Source: Corella eumyota
Lineage: Eukaryota > Chordata > Ascidiacea > Phlebobranchia > Corellidae
Length of the DNA stretch: 64,000 bases
Direction: 5' to 3'
NCBI GenBank assembly: GCA_963082875.1
Contig: OY720099.1
Coordinates: 1,240,001 to 1,304,000 of the forward strand
In this document: positions 22,464-36,188 of the stretch, piece after piece
Layout: each line of letters opens with the position of its first letter
Position numbering within the stretch: the first letter of the stretch is position 1
Translations under genes and position numbers: made by a program
Notes under the pieces: model-generated
What the model was told of the DNA's origin: nothing
Database searches by the model: none
Seen by the model: only the letters and a program-made list of their open reading frames with translations

Positions 22464-25400
22464 ATGGAAGATGTTTCTGAAATTAAGGAAATAACAAAAA
22501 ACAATGAAGAAAATGAAAATAATATTACTGGGTTTATATAAATATATATTTATATGTTGTTTAAATTTGATACATTATAAAAAAATAATAGAAAACAGTC
22601 TAATTATTCTTAAATTATGTTTTTGTATATTATTTCGTTTTTGAAAAAAGTTATTTAAACTAATGTAATAATATTCAAATTATTTGATCTTGTTAAGTAA
22701 TGGAACCTTTTTGTTAAATATTAACTTTTTAATTCCAACTATAATATGTTCTTTCATTTTATTAAGTTGTTATAAATATTTGCATAAAATGACTTGATAG
22801 GCTCATCATTTTATTTGTTTTATTTTAAGTTTGTTATATGTATAAATTTTATTATATCATTGTAACACAAAATTTGTTATTTGAATTTTATAATTGTCTA
22901 ATGCTTTAAATTTTCTATAAAAATTCCAAGTCTGTAAAAATATTTTTTGTTTTTTATAAAAATATTTACACTGTAAACAAGGAAATCCCCTGAAACCCAC
23001 AATATATTAATTTATGTTTATACATTTAGTTTGAATCAACCAAGTGAAACTATTAAAGATGAAAAGAAACAAAATTTAGAATCAGTTCCTCAACCGGAGA
23101 CAGAAGAACAAAATGAAACTGAAATAAAAATGAACTTAAACGGTATTTAAATTAAATCTTCCAATCCATATGAAGTATAAAGCTTAGCTTTTGTATTGTT
23201 AACATTTCAATCTTTTATGTAACATCCTCGTCTACTTTTATTACTTTGAACTTTTTTGAAATGTCATATTGTGTTACACAAACATTGCACAATATTTATT
23301 TAAATTTGATACTTGTATTATTTGTTGGATAAAAGTTTGTAGCATTTAAACACAATAAAATATATTTTAAATTTTTTATTTAAAACTTTCACTATTAAAT
23401 AATGACCATTTTATTTTTAAGTATAATATAAATGTGGGTATACTTATGTAATATTAAATTATACCATTTAACATCTTTATATAAAAGTAAAATTGTTACT
23501 ATATATGTTAAAATTAAATATTTTTATGATATGTATAACAATTACAATGCCCGCAAAAATGTTCTTTGTCCTGTGAAAGGAAAATAACAGGAAGTCCATT
23601 TATGCTTTAGTAAACAAATACTTAAACATAAGAACACTCTATGGAAAGTACCTAAACTTATATTAGAATTTCAATTTTAAAGAAAGTCTTATGGTAGCTT
23701 TGTACTAAGATTTTAATACTTTTTTTTAAACTTTTTTATTATTTTAAAATCTACTGAACAAATAAATTTAAAAGTAATAAATGTAGTCATGATGACTAAG
23801 CCCTTTACAATTCTTTTTAGCATTTTTTAAAATTTTTTTGCTCTGCCTTATCTTTGTTGCCTTTACTTTTTAAATTCTTCTTTGTTAGTGATTTTAAAGG
23901 CTTATTATTTTTTTTATAAATATTCCTTTTTTTATAACTGACAAAAAATCAGTTTGAAAAGTATATCTGTTCTATGCTAAGCTCCGTGATTACACAAAAT
24001 TTTAACTTACTTTTTAATTATTGTACAATTCCATATACAGTGATATAGAATGTTATTTACAACAATTTCTACTTAACTGGTTAGCAGGATTCTAAACTTT
24101 TATGCGAGCAATTAATAAATGGCATTTTTTTAGAGTCTGATGTTGATAATGATGTTGATGAATTAGAAGAAATCGACGAAGAAGAAAACAGTCACATTAA
24201 TAAATCAAATATTCTTAAATCTTCATCAGCTAAAAAAAGGAAAAAACATGATCCAAATAAAAGAAGAAAAATTCGGTAAATTAAAAAAATAACTTAGTTA
24301 TATACCCTTGTGTTAAAATCTTTGTTTGTTTAATATTAAAAAAATAGGTATATTTAAAAGTTAATTTTTTGGAATTTTTAAATGCATTATATGTTACATA
24401 TAACAGTACTTTATTTACCTTGTAAAATTGTTGTGTTTTTTGTTTATTCCTGTTTGTTATCCAGGAGTATGTTGACTGAAGATAAGTTAAATCAAGATAC
24501 GTTGTTAGCCATTCAAAATGAGGAATTACGAAGAAAAAGAATTGCTGAACAAGCTGAACTACATAGAACCCAGCAACAAAATGCACATGTATAATTAAAT
24601 CAAAATTATAACTAGATTTTATTAGTGAAACAGCAAATATCTACTATGTTTAAAAATATTTTCTTGACATGTTTTTTTTGTCCTTTTAATTTAATTGTGA
24701 AATCTTTATTAATATGTGATAGTTCAACTTCTTAATTAGGTTATGTATATAGCTTAACTTGTTAAAAAATTTATGTTATATAAATTAAAAATTTTTAGCA
24801 AGAAATGTTGGATCAACTACTTACTGATGTTTCAACAACGTCTGCTCCTACACCAACTTTAGAAAACAATTCTTGTTTAGCATTTCTGTTAACCTCTAAA
24901 AAATCAGGTTATTTAATAAACTGCTAGTTTTAATTAACATAAAAATATATCTACGTGTAAACTTTAAAAAATAAATAAAATTTTTTGTTAATTTTTACCA
25001 AATTTAAACTTTGTAATTTAAATAAAAGCACATTATGTGTATTCAATTTTGATCGTTTTTTTAACTTTTTTTTATTATTTTTTAGATGATGTAATTTCCA
25101 TAAGTAGTGATTCTGAAGATGAAAGAAAACCGTCCACCGTGGTGGATTTGTCCTCAGATAGCTCGGATGATGTGATTTGTACGGGGGAGATTATCGATAA
25201 ACCAGATCCGGAAGAAGATGTTAACAACAGGTTGGAACTAAGAAAATTTTATAAATAACATCAGGTTTTAAGTCAAGAATATTGGGTTGTGGATATCAAT
25301 ATTATAATTAATTTACTTACTGAGCTAAAGTATATTTTTAATTGCCAAAAATCGACATTTTACGCAAAATATCTTTTTTGCCTCTAATTGCCAGTTGAAT

Positions 25401-28400
25401 TTCAACTGTGGCCAAGTTTATAAACTATTGGCTTTCTCTTTTATGCAATTTATTGTCCTTTGTTTAAACCCATGTACTTTTTTAAATAAGTCAAAACAAT
25501 ACTTGCAACTGTCTAGCCAACCAATATTTCAATGATTCTAGGAATTAAATTCTGTTATATATAAATATTCACAATATTTATTAAATTTTTATTAATTAAA
25601 TTTTAGTGGCATGCACATAGATGATATCAAGAATCAACGAGATCTTCAAGGCAGAGTTTTAGTGAACGTAAATCGACCTACAACAGAACCTGAAATCTTT
25701 TTATCTCCTCAACTTTCTAAAGCTGTTTTACCTCATCAAGTAAGTACAACTAGTTTAATTTTAAAAGACTTTCAGTTTTTAGAAATGTGTCGCTTTATTA
25801 TAGGCTTACTCTTTTAAAATGTGCAAGTTTATTAAACATTTTTAAATGATTTTTTGTGTGTAAACCCTTATTTTGATCTTGCTAAATGCATTAACTATTT
25901 AAGCGATGCACTACTTTTAGTTTTAATCCTTTTTACATTATTAATACCAGTAAGATTAAAATACATAATTTCGTATTAGGTTTTATAGTTACATATCAAC
26001 TTTGTTTATTTTTTTAGATTGGGGGTATTCGCTTTATGTTTGATAATATTGTTGAATCTTTATCTCACTTCGAGACTAGTTCGGGTTTCGGTTGCATACT
26101 TGCACACTCGATGGGGTTGGGTAAAACGTTGCAAGTTATTTCGTTCATCGATGTTTTCTTGAGATTCACAAAAGCTAAAACTGTGCTATGTGTTGTGCCT
26201 GTAAGTATGTGTATTAAATGTTGTTCGAGGATTACAAACTGACTTATATGGTTGTTACACTTGGTTTTAAGTTTATGAAACTCTTAACAACTTGACCTGG
26301 AGACAACTTAGTTTTAGACAAACCAACTTAATGAAACTTTTTGTTTTATTTTAATTAAATAAACTCTCGCGAGTTGAATTGTCATTGGGTTAGGTCATAT
26401 TGGTTTATATTAATCTGTCATTGTTATTTAACTATTGCTCAATTTTATGTTAGTATTATAATCATAGAAGTTTAAAAACTAGTTAACAATTAATATCATA
26501 AATTGAACTAAAATACCAGACCATTTTTACCAAATTATTAATTTTAATACAAAAAAAAACTAATTTTTACAACTTTAAAATATAGAAAAACTAGTACATT
26601 TTACAAAAAGTATGTTGTAGTAAGTAATTTACATTTTAAAACAAGTCAAAGTCATTTAAAATTTTGATTTTATTTCTAGGTGAATACTTTAATGAACTGG
26701 GTCGCAGAGTTTGGGATGTGGTTGCCTCTAAAATCAAAATGTGTAAATGAGAACCCAAATGAAATATGGCCTCGAACTTTCTCCGTTCATATTTTATACG
26801 ATATTCATAAAAACATTGACTCAAGGTGAGTAAAAACTTAGAATTGGTGTTAAACTGTGTTGTATATTCTAAGTTTTATATATAAGTACCATTAAGCTAC
26901 AACCAAAAGTGTAACATTACTAAGTTCCATGGTTTCCTTTTTTTGGTAAAATTTTTTTACTTTTTTTTTCAAGATACAAAGTTGTTCAACAATGGAAGGA
27001 TGAGGGTGGAGTTTTGTTGCTAGGTTACGAGATGTACCGCCTACTAACAAGCATGAAACCTAAGAAGAAAAGAAAGAGGAAAAATATGACAAAAGGGAAC
27101 TTAAATGGCACGATAGATTTGGAAGAAGAAGACAGATTAGCTAAACTTTCAAAAGGTAAATATATATTGGATTTAAAAAAAAATTTACACAATATTAATT
27201 TTTAAGTTATTTTGGTCAAAATGTAGTTTTTAAAGCAACATTTATGTAATAAAGCTTTGTGAACAAAGTATACACATATTTGTAAGTTTATCCGTATATA
27301 ATAAAGCTTAGTGGACAATATATATCTGTATGTTCATTTTATAGTCCTACAAAATAAAAAAAACTGCCATTTATGAAGTGCCAGTAAATTATCGCGAGCA
27401 AATATGAGTTAAGTTTTGCGACTATATTACTACAAATAAAATGCTACTAGTAGAGCAGCCATCATCTTGTAGACATAAAAGTAATCATCTAAATAGGTTA
27501 AATGCTGCAGGTGCTCTACTAGTTATTGGTTATACCACAATTTGATTAATTTATTGTTTCAGCTATGCAGGAAAGTTTAATGAAACCAGGTCCAGATTTA
27601 ATTATTTGTGATGAAGGACATCGGATTAAGAACAGTCACGCCAGTATTTCACAAATGCTCAAAAGTGTTCAAACAAAAAGAAGAGTTGTTCTTACTGGAT
27701 ATCCTTTGCAGGTAAATGATCATTGTTCAAACAACAAATTAAATTTTTAAACCTTAATTATTTTTTAAAACAAATTTTTGGCAATTTTTAAAGTTTCTTT
27801 TTTTTAGTTAATTTTATATATGATTTGTAATAAATTTTCTAATATTAAAGTTACATTTTTGGCTGTTTTTTAAATGTTTAACAGTCTCTTTTTTAGTAAA
27901 ATGGTTACGTCTTTTAACTAACTTCTTATTGTTTTACAATTGAAACTCTTTTAAGTGGATTATTTTTTATAAATATTTATTTCTAACTTTTATTATTTAA
28001 CATTTTGTTTAGAACAACTTAATGGAATATTGGTGCATGGTCGATTTTGTCCGTCCTAATTTCCTGGGAACGAAACAGGAATTCTCGAACATGTTTGAGC
28101 GTCCGATCCTCAACGGACAGTGTGCGGACAGCACCGAGTCGGACATCAGGCTGATGAGATTTCGATCTCATGTTCTACATAGTTTGTTGAAGGGTTTCGT
28201 ACAAAGAAGGTTTGTTATGACATAATTAAATTTTAAAAATAATAAATAATTGTCTTTACAGATTACATTGCATAAACTTAAGTAAAATATGTTATTGTAA
28301 ATTTTTTTTTTAATTGAATTGCATTAAAACTTCTAAATTTTCATAAATTATAGACCTTTACAGGGTATTATGTTTTAAATAATAACTGATATAAAAATGT

Positions 28401-31400
28401 AAAATGATTTAAAAAGTTAAAAATATAATTTTTCAGTCTTTACAAATGCATAATTTAAACTGAAATATATTCAAAATTTTTGGTATGGTAAAAGTGCATT
28501 TAAAACATGTCAGATTAAATAAATTACAAAAATAAAAAATTTTATTTAATAATTTTCTTCACAGATCCCACAGTGTGTTGCAGAATGCTCTTCCTCTAAA
28601 AGAAGAACATGTTTTAATGATCCGGTTTTCTGAGTGGCAGAAGAAGTTGTACAACACCTTTCTCACTGTGAAGATGGAGGGAGGGAGTGGAAGCTGGTGT
28701 AGTTCTGTTAACCCAATTCGAGCTTTTTCCATTTGTTGTAAGGTTAGTATGTTCTGCCGGAAGGGTTTATACTTATATATACAGTTTTCTGACAGAAAAA
28801 AGTTAAGTTACTGGCTCAGGCCAACACTGCAGAACCTAAATTTCTTACGCCAGAGATTCACGCCAGTAAAATTTTCTAATATAGTTTACACCAATTTAAA
28901 CACTTTAGTTGGGCATAATCTCCAATTATAATAAAATTTATGCCATTTTGAACTAATTTTTAAGTAATTTATACCAGGCATATTTAGCAAAACTTGATGA
29001 TATCAACAACCAAGGCTCTAGGTATTGAGGTCCTGGCTTTAATTCTCAATGTGATTTTGTCATAGCATTCTTGAGAAAGGGCACTAATTAGTTGGGAAGA
29101 CCAACACGAATTGGCAAAATTATAAAAAGGCCTATCGATAGGCTATTGGTAAAATGTAATGGGTCATTCTTAAATAATTAAGTAAAGTTATAACCACAGT
29201 CTGTCTGTTGTTTTTTACATTTGTATTAAATAAAAATCTCTTTCCACTTAGATATGGAATCATCCTGATGTGTTGTACAAAGTAGTTTGTGAGAAAACTG
29301 ATTATTTAGTTGAGAACACTGACCTGGATCCTGACTTTGATGTTCCTGAAATATTGGACGATAATTTTAATGGTATAAAATCAGCAAAATTTCAACCAAA
29401 AAGCTCAAGGTATTTATATATAATATTACGTATATTTATTTACACTCAATGTGGAAAGGTGGACTTCACGACCTAAACTTTAAGTATCATTAGTTGCCTG
29501 ACCCAGTCTTTAGTTGACATTGACAGTTTAAGATATTATTAAATATAGTTACTGACTATCTTATAACTTTATTGATAAAAACTTGGAAAGTTAGTTTGTT
29601 GTACAAAAATTTTAAATTTCAAAATTATAATTTTTTTAAATATTCCTTATAAATTTCTTGTTTATTATTTTTGTAATAACAGACTGACTTTTTGACCTTA
29701 AATTTTGATTACCATTTTCTGTTTTTAGTGTTCCAAATACAAATTCACCAAGTAATCCCATCCAAGCTTCAACTGCAATGATGGATGATAAAGAAAAGGG
29801 GGTTAATTATGATTGGGTAAAACATTTAACTGAATATATATATAAACATAATGTAAATTTGACATAATTTTTTATATTGATTTCAATTTTAATAAGTTTT
29901 TTAGTAAATTCTGTTGAATAAATTGATATAAAATCTGCTGAATAAATTGATAATTAAACATTGGAAAATCTAAGTTAATAGCCAACTTTGCAGATAGTTA
30001 TATCTAATATTAATGTATTAAGTGACAGGTTTTTATACTACATAATAAAGCTTAATAATAAGAATTAAAATGTAAAGCATTATAGGTGCAAATTGTAATC
30101 TTATTTTGAACCAGGCTAAAGATCTCTTTGCTGGCTACTCCACCGGTATATTAGAACTTTCTGGAAAGATGATAATGTTGATGCAGTTGATCTATGCAGC
30201 AGTTGGATGCGGGGATCGAATGCTAGTGTTCAGTCAATCTCTGAGCACGTTATCTCTGATCGAGGAGTTTTTATCAAAACAATATGTACCAAAAATTAAC
30301 AGTGATGGGACACAAAAGTAAGTTAAACAAATTTGTTAGCGTAGATAGACATTAGCCTGTCCAACACTAGGCATTTTAATTGTTTTAATATAGTCGCAAC
30401 TCTTACTTAATATTTGCCTAAAAAATTTACCAGCGCCCCACAAAAGACAATTTTTTTTCTTTGTTGGCCTATGAATTCAACATGCATTTATATATTTATA
30501 TAAACATAAAGACTATCGTACTATGTTATCAAAGTATATGAATCTGCTATTTAAAAAACACAGGCAAATTACTATAGGCAAACACTCGTTGCGACTATAC
30601 ATCCTGCAAAACTCCTAACATTTTTGATTTTTGTAGAAAATGGTGCAAGAATGAATCTTATTTTCGTCTTGATGGAAACACTCACACTACAGAGAGGGAA
30701 AAATTAATTAATTCTTTCAACTCGGAGATGAATCAGAATGTCTGGTTGTTTCTACTTTCAACAAGGTACGAACTTTTCAATATGAATCACTTTTTAAATA
30801 TTATTTGATTGTAATATATAAATGTAAAATATAACTTAAAAAAAGTTTTTCATTTTGTTAAAAGTATTGCCCTTAAATAATTTTTTTTAGTTGAAAGAAA
30901 TAAGATACACAATTGGGTGTTATATTATTGATATTAACATGACAGTTTATTTTGTGCAGAGCTGGTTGTCTTGGTATAAATCTTATTGGAGCAAACAGGG
31001 TGATTATATTCGATGCATCTTGGAACCCATGTCATGATGCTCAAGCTGTGTGCAGGGTTTATAGATATGGGCAAACAAAAAACTGTCATATTTATCGGTA
31101 CAATAGTTTTCTTGGTTTTATTTCTGGTTAGGTTTTTAAACTTACCTTAACAAGAAATGTATGTTTAGGAAAATATTGATATTTTGTTTATTTTAATATT
31201 TGTTAATTTTTATTTTTCAGATTTATTTGCGATCAATCAATGGAAAAGAAAATTTATGAACGACAAGTTTCTAAACAGGGAATGTCAGGTGAGCTAGCAC
31301 TAAATAAGTTATAAAGAATATAAACAGAAAATAGTTAAAACACTAAAACTTTCTATTAAAAAGCAAAATGTACCGAACGTTGTGCAATTAAAAACACTTA

Positions 31401-34400
31401 ATCTATAAATAATAGAGCTTAGTGTACAATATACACATGTATGTATGTCTAATTTAAAGGCTTACAATAAATAAAACTGCAGTTTATATTGCTCAAGTAA
31501 ATAACCATTGGCAAATATAGTTAAGAGTTGTGATCATATTACAACAATTAAATCTCAACAGTAAAATAAGGTATTGACTATTTTATTAATTAACTTTTAA
31601 TATTTTTAGATCGAGTTGTAGACAAGTTGAACCCAACTCAGATATTTACGAAACAAGATGTTGTTAAGTTGTTGGAGTTTAGTGATGTGGAGTTACCTCT
31701 TGTTAACTTTGAGGGAGTGGAAGAGGAATTTGTCGACCAACTTCTCGTCAATGTTTGCAAGGTTGGTATTGTACAGAATCTAGATTTTTTAAAGTTGTAA
31801 GGTACAGAATTTAATTTTTAAAAACAGAATTTTAGGCTAAAGGGTTGTCATTTTTGTAAGGTTATGGTGTAAAAAACTTGTGACTCAAGGGGTCTAGTAA
31901 ATTTTTGTGGAAAAAATTAAGTAACTTTGGATTAAAAAAGTAAGATTTTTTGGGGTTAGTAGACGAATAAACTTTGGGCAGGTCAAAGTAGGGATATCTA
32001 ACTTTTATTTGATTACTTTTTTAAACTCTAAGACCCCAAATGTTTATTAAAAAAGTTTTGGTATTAATTCCAATTATTTCAAAACTTGAAAAATACAAGT
32101 ATTTATTTATAGTATGCTAACCTGTACAAAAATGTAATTAATCTAAAAATAAATATTAACAGAGATCAGGACATTGGTTGACAAAGAAGCCTTTCACCCA
32201 CGAGTCGTTGTTACTCGATTGTAAGGATCAACGACTTACCAAAGCTGAGAAGAGAGCAGCAGAGAAAAGTTACGAGCGGGATAAATTGGCTTCATCTGGT
32301 TACAACTACAGGTAAGTTGGAGTTAGATTATTCTAGAGTTTGCAAGTTTGTAATGTTGTTCATTTATATGTTTTTTTTTTATTTATTTCGGTTGTCATGG
32401 CATGGTCACAACTCTTCAATTAGAATTTGCCTATGATAATTTACCTGCTCACCAAACAGCAATCATTTTTATTTTAAAGGCTTCTAAATTGAACATACAT
32501 TTATATATTATGTGTTTTTTAAGATAATAAATTGTTTTTAGTCGACCTTCTTACGCTGGATTTTATGGAAAATCTGCTTCTTCTTCTTCTTCTCCCCATG
32601 CTAAATTAAATCAACTTTTAAAACCTGAAACGTAAGTTTATACTTTTGTCTTATCTCAACAACATTTCAGTAACATATAAGATAATTAACAAGTAAAGTT
32701 ATAAAACTTAATCGTTTTGTAATTTGCTATCATAAAAGTATCTTGGTACAGGCTTAGTTGTTATTAAATATTTTCTGTTTTGTTGACCTAAGCATATAAC
32801 ATAAAAGGTTAGTGTTAATAGGTTGAAGCAGTAGACAGAAGACTGCTTTTACTTAAACATAAAAACTTGAAGACTTATTCATAAAACAGAAATTAACAAT
32901 TTTCTTTAAAAATTTAGTCCAAGTTTCCGTCAGTTTTCCTCTCAGCTCAGACGTCCGATTGCAAATGTCCGACCAATGCAATCGACCCCACTTCCCATGC
33001 AACTTCAATCTGTGAGTAAATATATTAAAAGTAAAGTTTAAGACACAAAATAGTCAAATAAAATGTGTAACATTTTAGGGTGTTTGCAACATATTTTATC
33101 CATATTTGTTAAAAACTATTTGAATGTATAAAAAATAATTCTAAATTTCTATCACAAGGAATTATTTAACAAGATATTTTAAGCTAATATATCTGATATT
33201 ACACACACAAATATTTTTTTATTATCACAATTCAAAACCTGCCCATTATTTTATTATACAGGGCATGGGTGGAAATAACATGTTACACAGACCAGCTTAT
33301 TCCAAAAGTGGGATTATGGTTCACAGAGTGTTGGCCACAACTGATATAAGATTACCTCCACAAAACACAACAACTGATACAATGAATGGAGGACAGCCTA
33401 CCAAGATAAGCATGGGTTAGTATGAGCTTTGTTTTTTTACAGTTTTTATTCATTTAGGTGTTAATACAAGTTGACAGCCCAACCTACGATTAGCGTTTTA
33501 ATTGTCATATTATGGTAGCACTCTTAACTAATGTTTGCCTGTAATAATTCACCCTTGCACCACAAACAGCAGTTTTATTAACTTTGTGGCCCTTTAAATT
33601 GTTTATATATTCTCGGTCTGGTAACTAAAGTTCCCCATCAAGGATAAGTAAGTATGAATTATAAAAAAGTTAAAATATTGCAGTAAAACAAAAGTTTTAA
33701 ACAGGAGAACCAATTTGTATAATAAGAGGAAAGAAAGGAACTTATTTGAGAACAAAGGAGGGACGAACTTTTGCGATTCGTTCCAACGAAAATTCATCGT
33801 TAAGTAGTTTAGCAAATTCTACTTTACCTCCTAATCATAACATTCCTCAGGTAGGCCTTTAAGTATAAGTATATTTAATATTTGGGTAAATATTTTTTTT
33901 TAATTCTATTTATTTTTTTTTGTATATATCTTTATTCTCAATGTGGGAAAGTCGAATGCGCGACTTAAACATAGAGTAACATCAGTTACTCTGACCCAGT
34001 CTTGAGTTGCCTTTGGCAGTTTGGGATATTATAGATTATAATTGCCTGATAATTATACTGCTGATTAAGTGCTGGCTCAGCAGGAGTTTATACCATTTAT
34101 AGCGCCTTACTCAAAGGCGCTACAGCATGGGATTAGTGGGGATTGAACCCCAGATCTCATGTGTGGTGTAGCAAGTGTTTTTATCACTACACCACGCTGC
34201 CGGTATTTTAACCAAAAAATTTAACCAAAACTTTTTGAAACTTGAAGTAAAATTTGAAATTTTAACCAAAATAATTTAATTTTTTAGAAAACTACTCCTG
34301 AAAATTTTCTTTCTTTAAACAAATCAAACATGGAACAACCATCACAACAGTTGTAAGTATTATTATTTTATATATTATTAGCTTTAAATACTATTGACTC

Positions 34401-35332
34401 AAGTACAATTTTTTATTATTGATCAAGTTGTAGCTGTTTTAAATGTGTTGTTGTACATAAATTTATTATTTTTAGAATAAGGTAATTAATTAAATTTAAT
34501 AGTTCAAATTCTTTATCGTACAGTGGAAAATCAAATTTTGAACAATCTTCCCAACAATTGTAAGTTTTATTATTTTTATAAACCAAGATTTTTCCGATTA
34601 AATTAACCAAGTTTGTATTCATATTTACCCATCCAGTTGTAAAAATTACAAATCTTTTAATATTTAGTAAATAATTTAATGAACACTAACTTTTAATAAC
34701 AATTTAAACAACATTATTTAAATTAATTCAACAGTGGTAATACATCCATAATGCCCTCTTCCAGTTCTTTAAATAACTTTATGAACCAACAACAAAACCA
34801 TTCAAATCCGTCTTTCTACCCCGACCAAACTAACTTTAACAACATCCATAGAAGCAGCAGCGATTCCTTTCTTTTAAACCACAATCAACAATTTCCCACC
34901 CCCAGTTTAGTTAATAATCATTCAATGAACAATTTCCAAAGCTTTTCTCAGCCAAGTTCGGTCTATTCTGAGCCTTTTAATAACAGATTCCCATCACCAA
35001 GTTCTATGATAAATTTAAACAATTTATCTAGCAGTCAACCCTCCAATTCAAGTAGTTTATTTTCCCCTAGTAATTCTGAAGATAACTCAATTACCGGTAT
35101 TACAAACCTAAGTACTTTACCGGATAATTATAATAATTTCACTGATAATAATATATCAGATGTTCTGGGTACAAATGATATTTTGTCCTCGAATGGTAAC
35201 AACTTAAACCTCCCTCACTCTGCCCCTCTTTTTTCTGGTCCATTAGACATGGATTTTATGCAAGTTAGTAGCCCTGTTCTTGATACAAATAATGGCACAA
35301 ATGAGTTATCTTCCTTGTTAAGTGAAAAATAG
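22464..35332 (+). CDS. RAD54L2: RAD54L2/ARIP4 orthologue, SNF2-family helicase-like ATPase
   Basis: Twenty-eight exons sum to 4137 nt (1378 codons; human ARIP4 is about 1467). They begin at 22464, 23030, 24134, 24465, 24799, 25086, 25607, 26018, 26680, 26974, 27563, 28013, 28565, 29252, 29729, 30115, 30637, 30960, 31221, 31610, 32163, 32542, 32918, 33262, 33705, 34288, 34524 and 34735-35332. The N-terminus is acidic with a Lys/Arg-rich stretch. Motif I HSMGLGKT lies at about 308-315. Motif II has the ARIP4-type form DEGH at about 465-468. Motif III is split by an intron (TGYPLQ|NN). Motifs V and VI include [10 protein letters not shown] and [11 protein letters not shown] (about 844-854). The C-terminus is Asn/Ser/Pro-rich and disordered. 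Two SUMO-interacting motifs ([20 protein letters not shown]) lie at about 188-210. By family this is a nuclear DNA-dependent ATPase that modulates nuclear receptors. The match to the region [18 protein letters not shown] and beyond is near-identical to vertebrate ARIP4. Confidence 0.95.
27270..27445 (-). mobile_element. MITE-like dispersed repeat in RAD54L2 intron, copy 1
   Basis: In reverse orientation this carries AATAAAGCTTAGTGGACAAT, then a degenerate body, and an end with TTTTGCGACTATATTA. The body and end match the complement of the copies at 30391, 32390 and 33490. It lies in the intron between exons 10 and 11 and has no coding capacity. Confidence 0.55.
29443..29545 (-). mobile_element. 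SINE family 1 tail fragment in RAD54L2 intron
   Basis: CTCAATGTGGAAAGGTGGAC and the following GACCCAGTCTTTAGTTGAC match the tail box of the family 1 SINE. The tRNA-like head is missing. It lies directly after exon 14. Confidence 0.55.
30391..30601. mobile_element. MITE with complete termini in RAD54L2 intron, copy 2
   Basis: The left end TATAGTCGCAACTCTTACTT is mirrored at the right end by the complement of TATAGTCGCAACGAGTGTTT. Both ends continue into a shared TTTGCCT motif, so the element has terminal inverted repeats of about 30 bp beginning with TATA. That suits a TA-targeting Tc1/mariner-type nonautonomous element. It sits in the intron between exons 16 and 17. Confidence 0.7.
31390..31550 (-). 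mobile_element. MITE-like repeat in RAD54L2 intron, copy 3
   Basis: The sequence ATAGAGCTTAGTGTACAATA, followed by an AAACTGCAGTTTATAT-like body and GAGTTGTGATCATATTA, parallels copy 1 in the same orientation. It lies between exons 19 and 20. Confidence 0.5.
32385..32520 (+). mobile_element. MITE-like repeat in RAD54L2 intron, copy 4
   Basis: CATGGTCACAACTCTTCAAT, then ATTTGCCTATGATAATTTACC and an ACATACATTTATATATT end, match copies 2 and 5. It lies between exons 21 and 22. Confidence 0.5.
33490..33615 (+). mobile_element. MITE-like repeat in RAD54L2 intron, copy 5
   Basis: ATGGTAGCACTCTTAACTAA, then TTTGCCTGTAATAATTCACC and CACAAACAGCAG, match copy 4. It lies between exons 24 and 25, the fifth intron of this gene carrying the family. 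Confidence 0.5.
33931..34204 (-). mobile_element. tRNA-like SINE, family 1, full length
   Basis: This is the most complete copy in the window. On the minus strand it has a tRNA-like head with A-box GTGGTGTAGTG and B-box GGGGTTCAATCCCC, the central box ending TGCTGAGCCAGCACTTAATC, and the full tail box with the ATGTGGGAAAGTCGAATGCG element. It sits in the intron before exon 26 of RAD54L2. Confidence 0.85.
34288..34600 (+). repeat. Duplicated mini-exon in RAD54L2
   Basis: Exon 26 ends with [11 protein letters not shown] and the 36 bp exon 27 encodes [12 protein letters not shown]. The donors and the first intron bases (GTAAGTATTATTATTTT versus GTAAGTTTTATTATTTTT) are also alike. Both exons are phase-compatible, so either or both could be included in the mRNA. 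Confidence 0.7.
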
Positions 35333-36188
35333 TTAATTTTTTTTAAAAGTTGTCCAAGTGAATATTTTGGTTATATAATTAACCTTAAAAATAAACCAAG
35401 AAAAAATTTTTAGGGGTATTTTAGAGACATATTTAAATACGTAAATGTTGTACAAAACTTAACCATTTTTACTTCAATTTTCGTAGAGAAAAACTTTTTT
35501 ATTACTTTTTATACCTAATCATTTATGTATTTTTAAACTCTATATTTTTATTATTAGATTGTAAATTCTGTAATGTAGAAAATATGAATTTGCCAGAGTC
35601 TTATTGTATTTAGTTTGGTATCATTTTAAAATGTTCATTTAATTATTTTAACTTTTTTTCTGCCTATATATTTTTTTGAATATATTTTTAAGAATTTTGT
35701 ACAACTATGTAAGCTATATTGAATAGCCAGCCTCTTGTTATTTTAAAATCATTACTTTCTTTATTTAAGCTTTATTGTGTATTATTAATTGTGCCCAGAC
35801 CTATTTTTTAATTATTTTTACTATAAACTATGTATTAAATTAATGCAGGTATTTTTGTTTTAAAAGTTTTAAAATGAAATCATACAAAAATATTTAGAAA
35901 TTCGACTTGTAATTTTTACATATATTTCTTATCCCTTAGTAGGTCTTTTTACACAGCACAATTTTAGTTGGGTAAACATTAATTAACATTTTACATTGGC
36001 ATAATATTTATATTTTAATTGTAAACAGGAAAAAAACACAAGTCTTAAGCTTAATGATCGTACAATGCTTACACAACAAAAACATAATAAGTTACAAGAC
36101 ACAAGGTAAGTGTGAAGTGTAAAGACATTGTTAACTTATTAGCAAATAGTAAAACAATAGACTTTTGATGTCATAATTGCTCACTTGT
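35333..36188. other. 3' flank between convergent RAD54L2 and CUB-A
   Basis: The two genes end tail to tail 856 bp apart. A possible polyadenylation signal AATAAA lies at 35390-35395, 58 bp past the RAD54L2 stop. Nothing else was recognised in this AT-rich stretch. Confidence 0.55.

Noticed and set aside
33931-34204. True tRNA gene
   Set aside because: The A/B-box-like head is followed by a long conserved non-tRNA body and occurs in many dispersed copies, as expected of a SINE.
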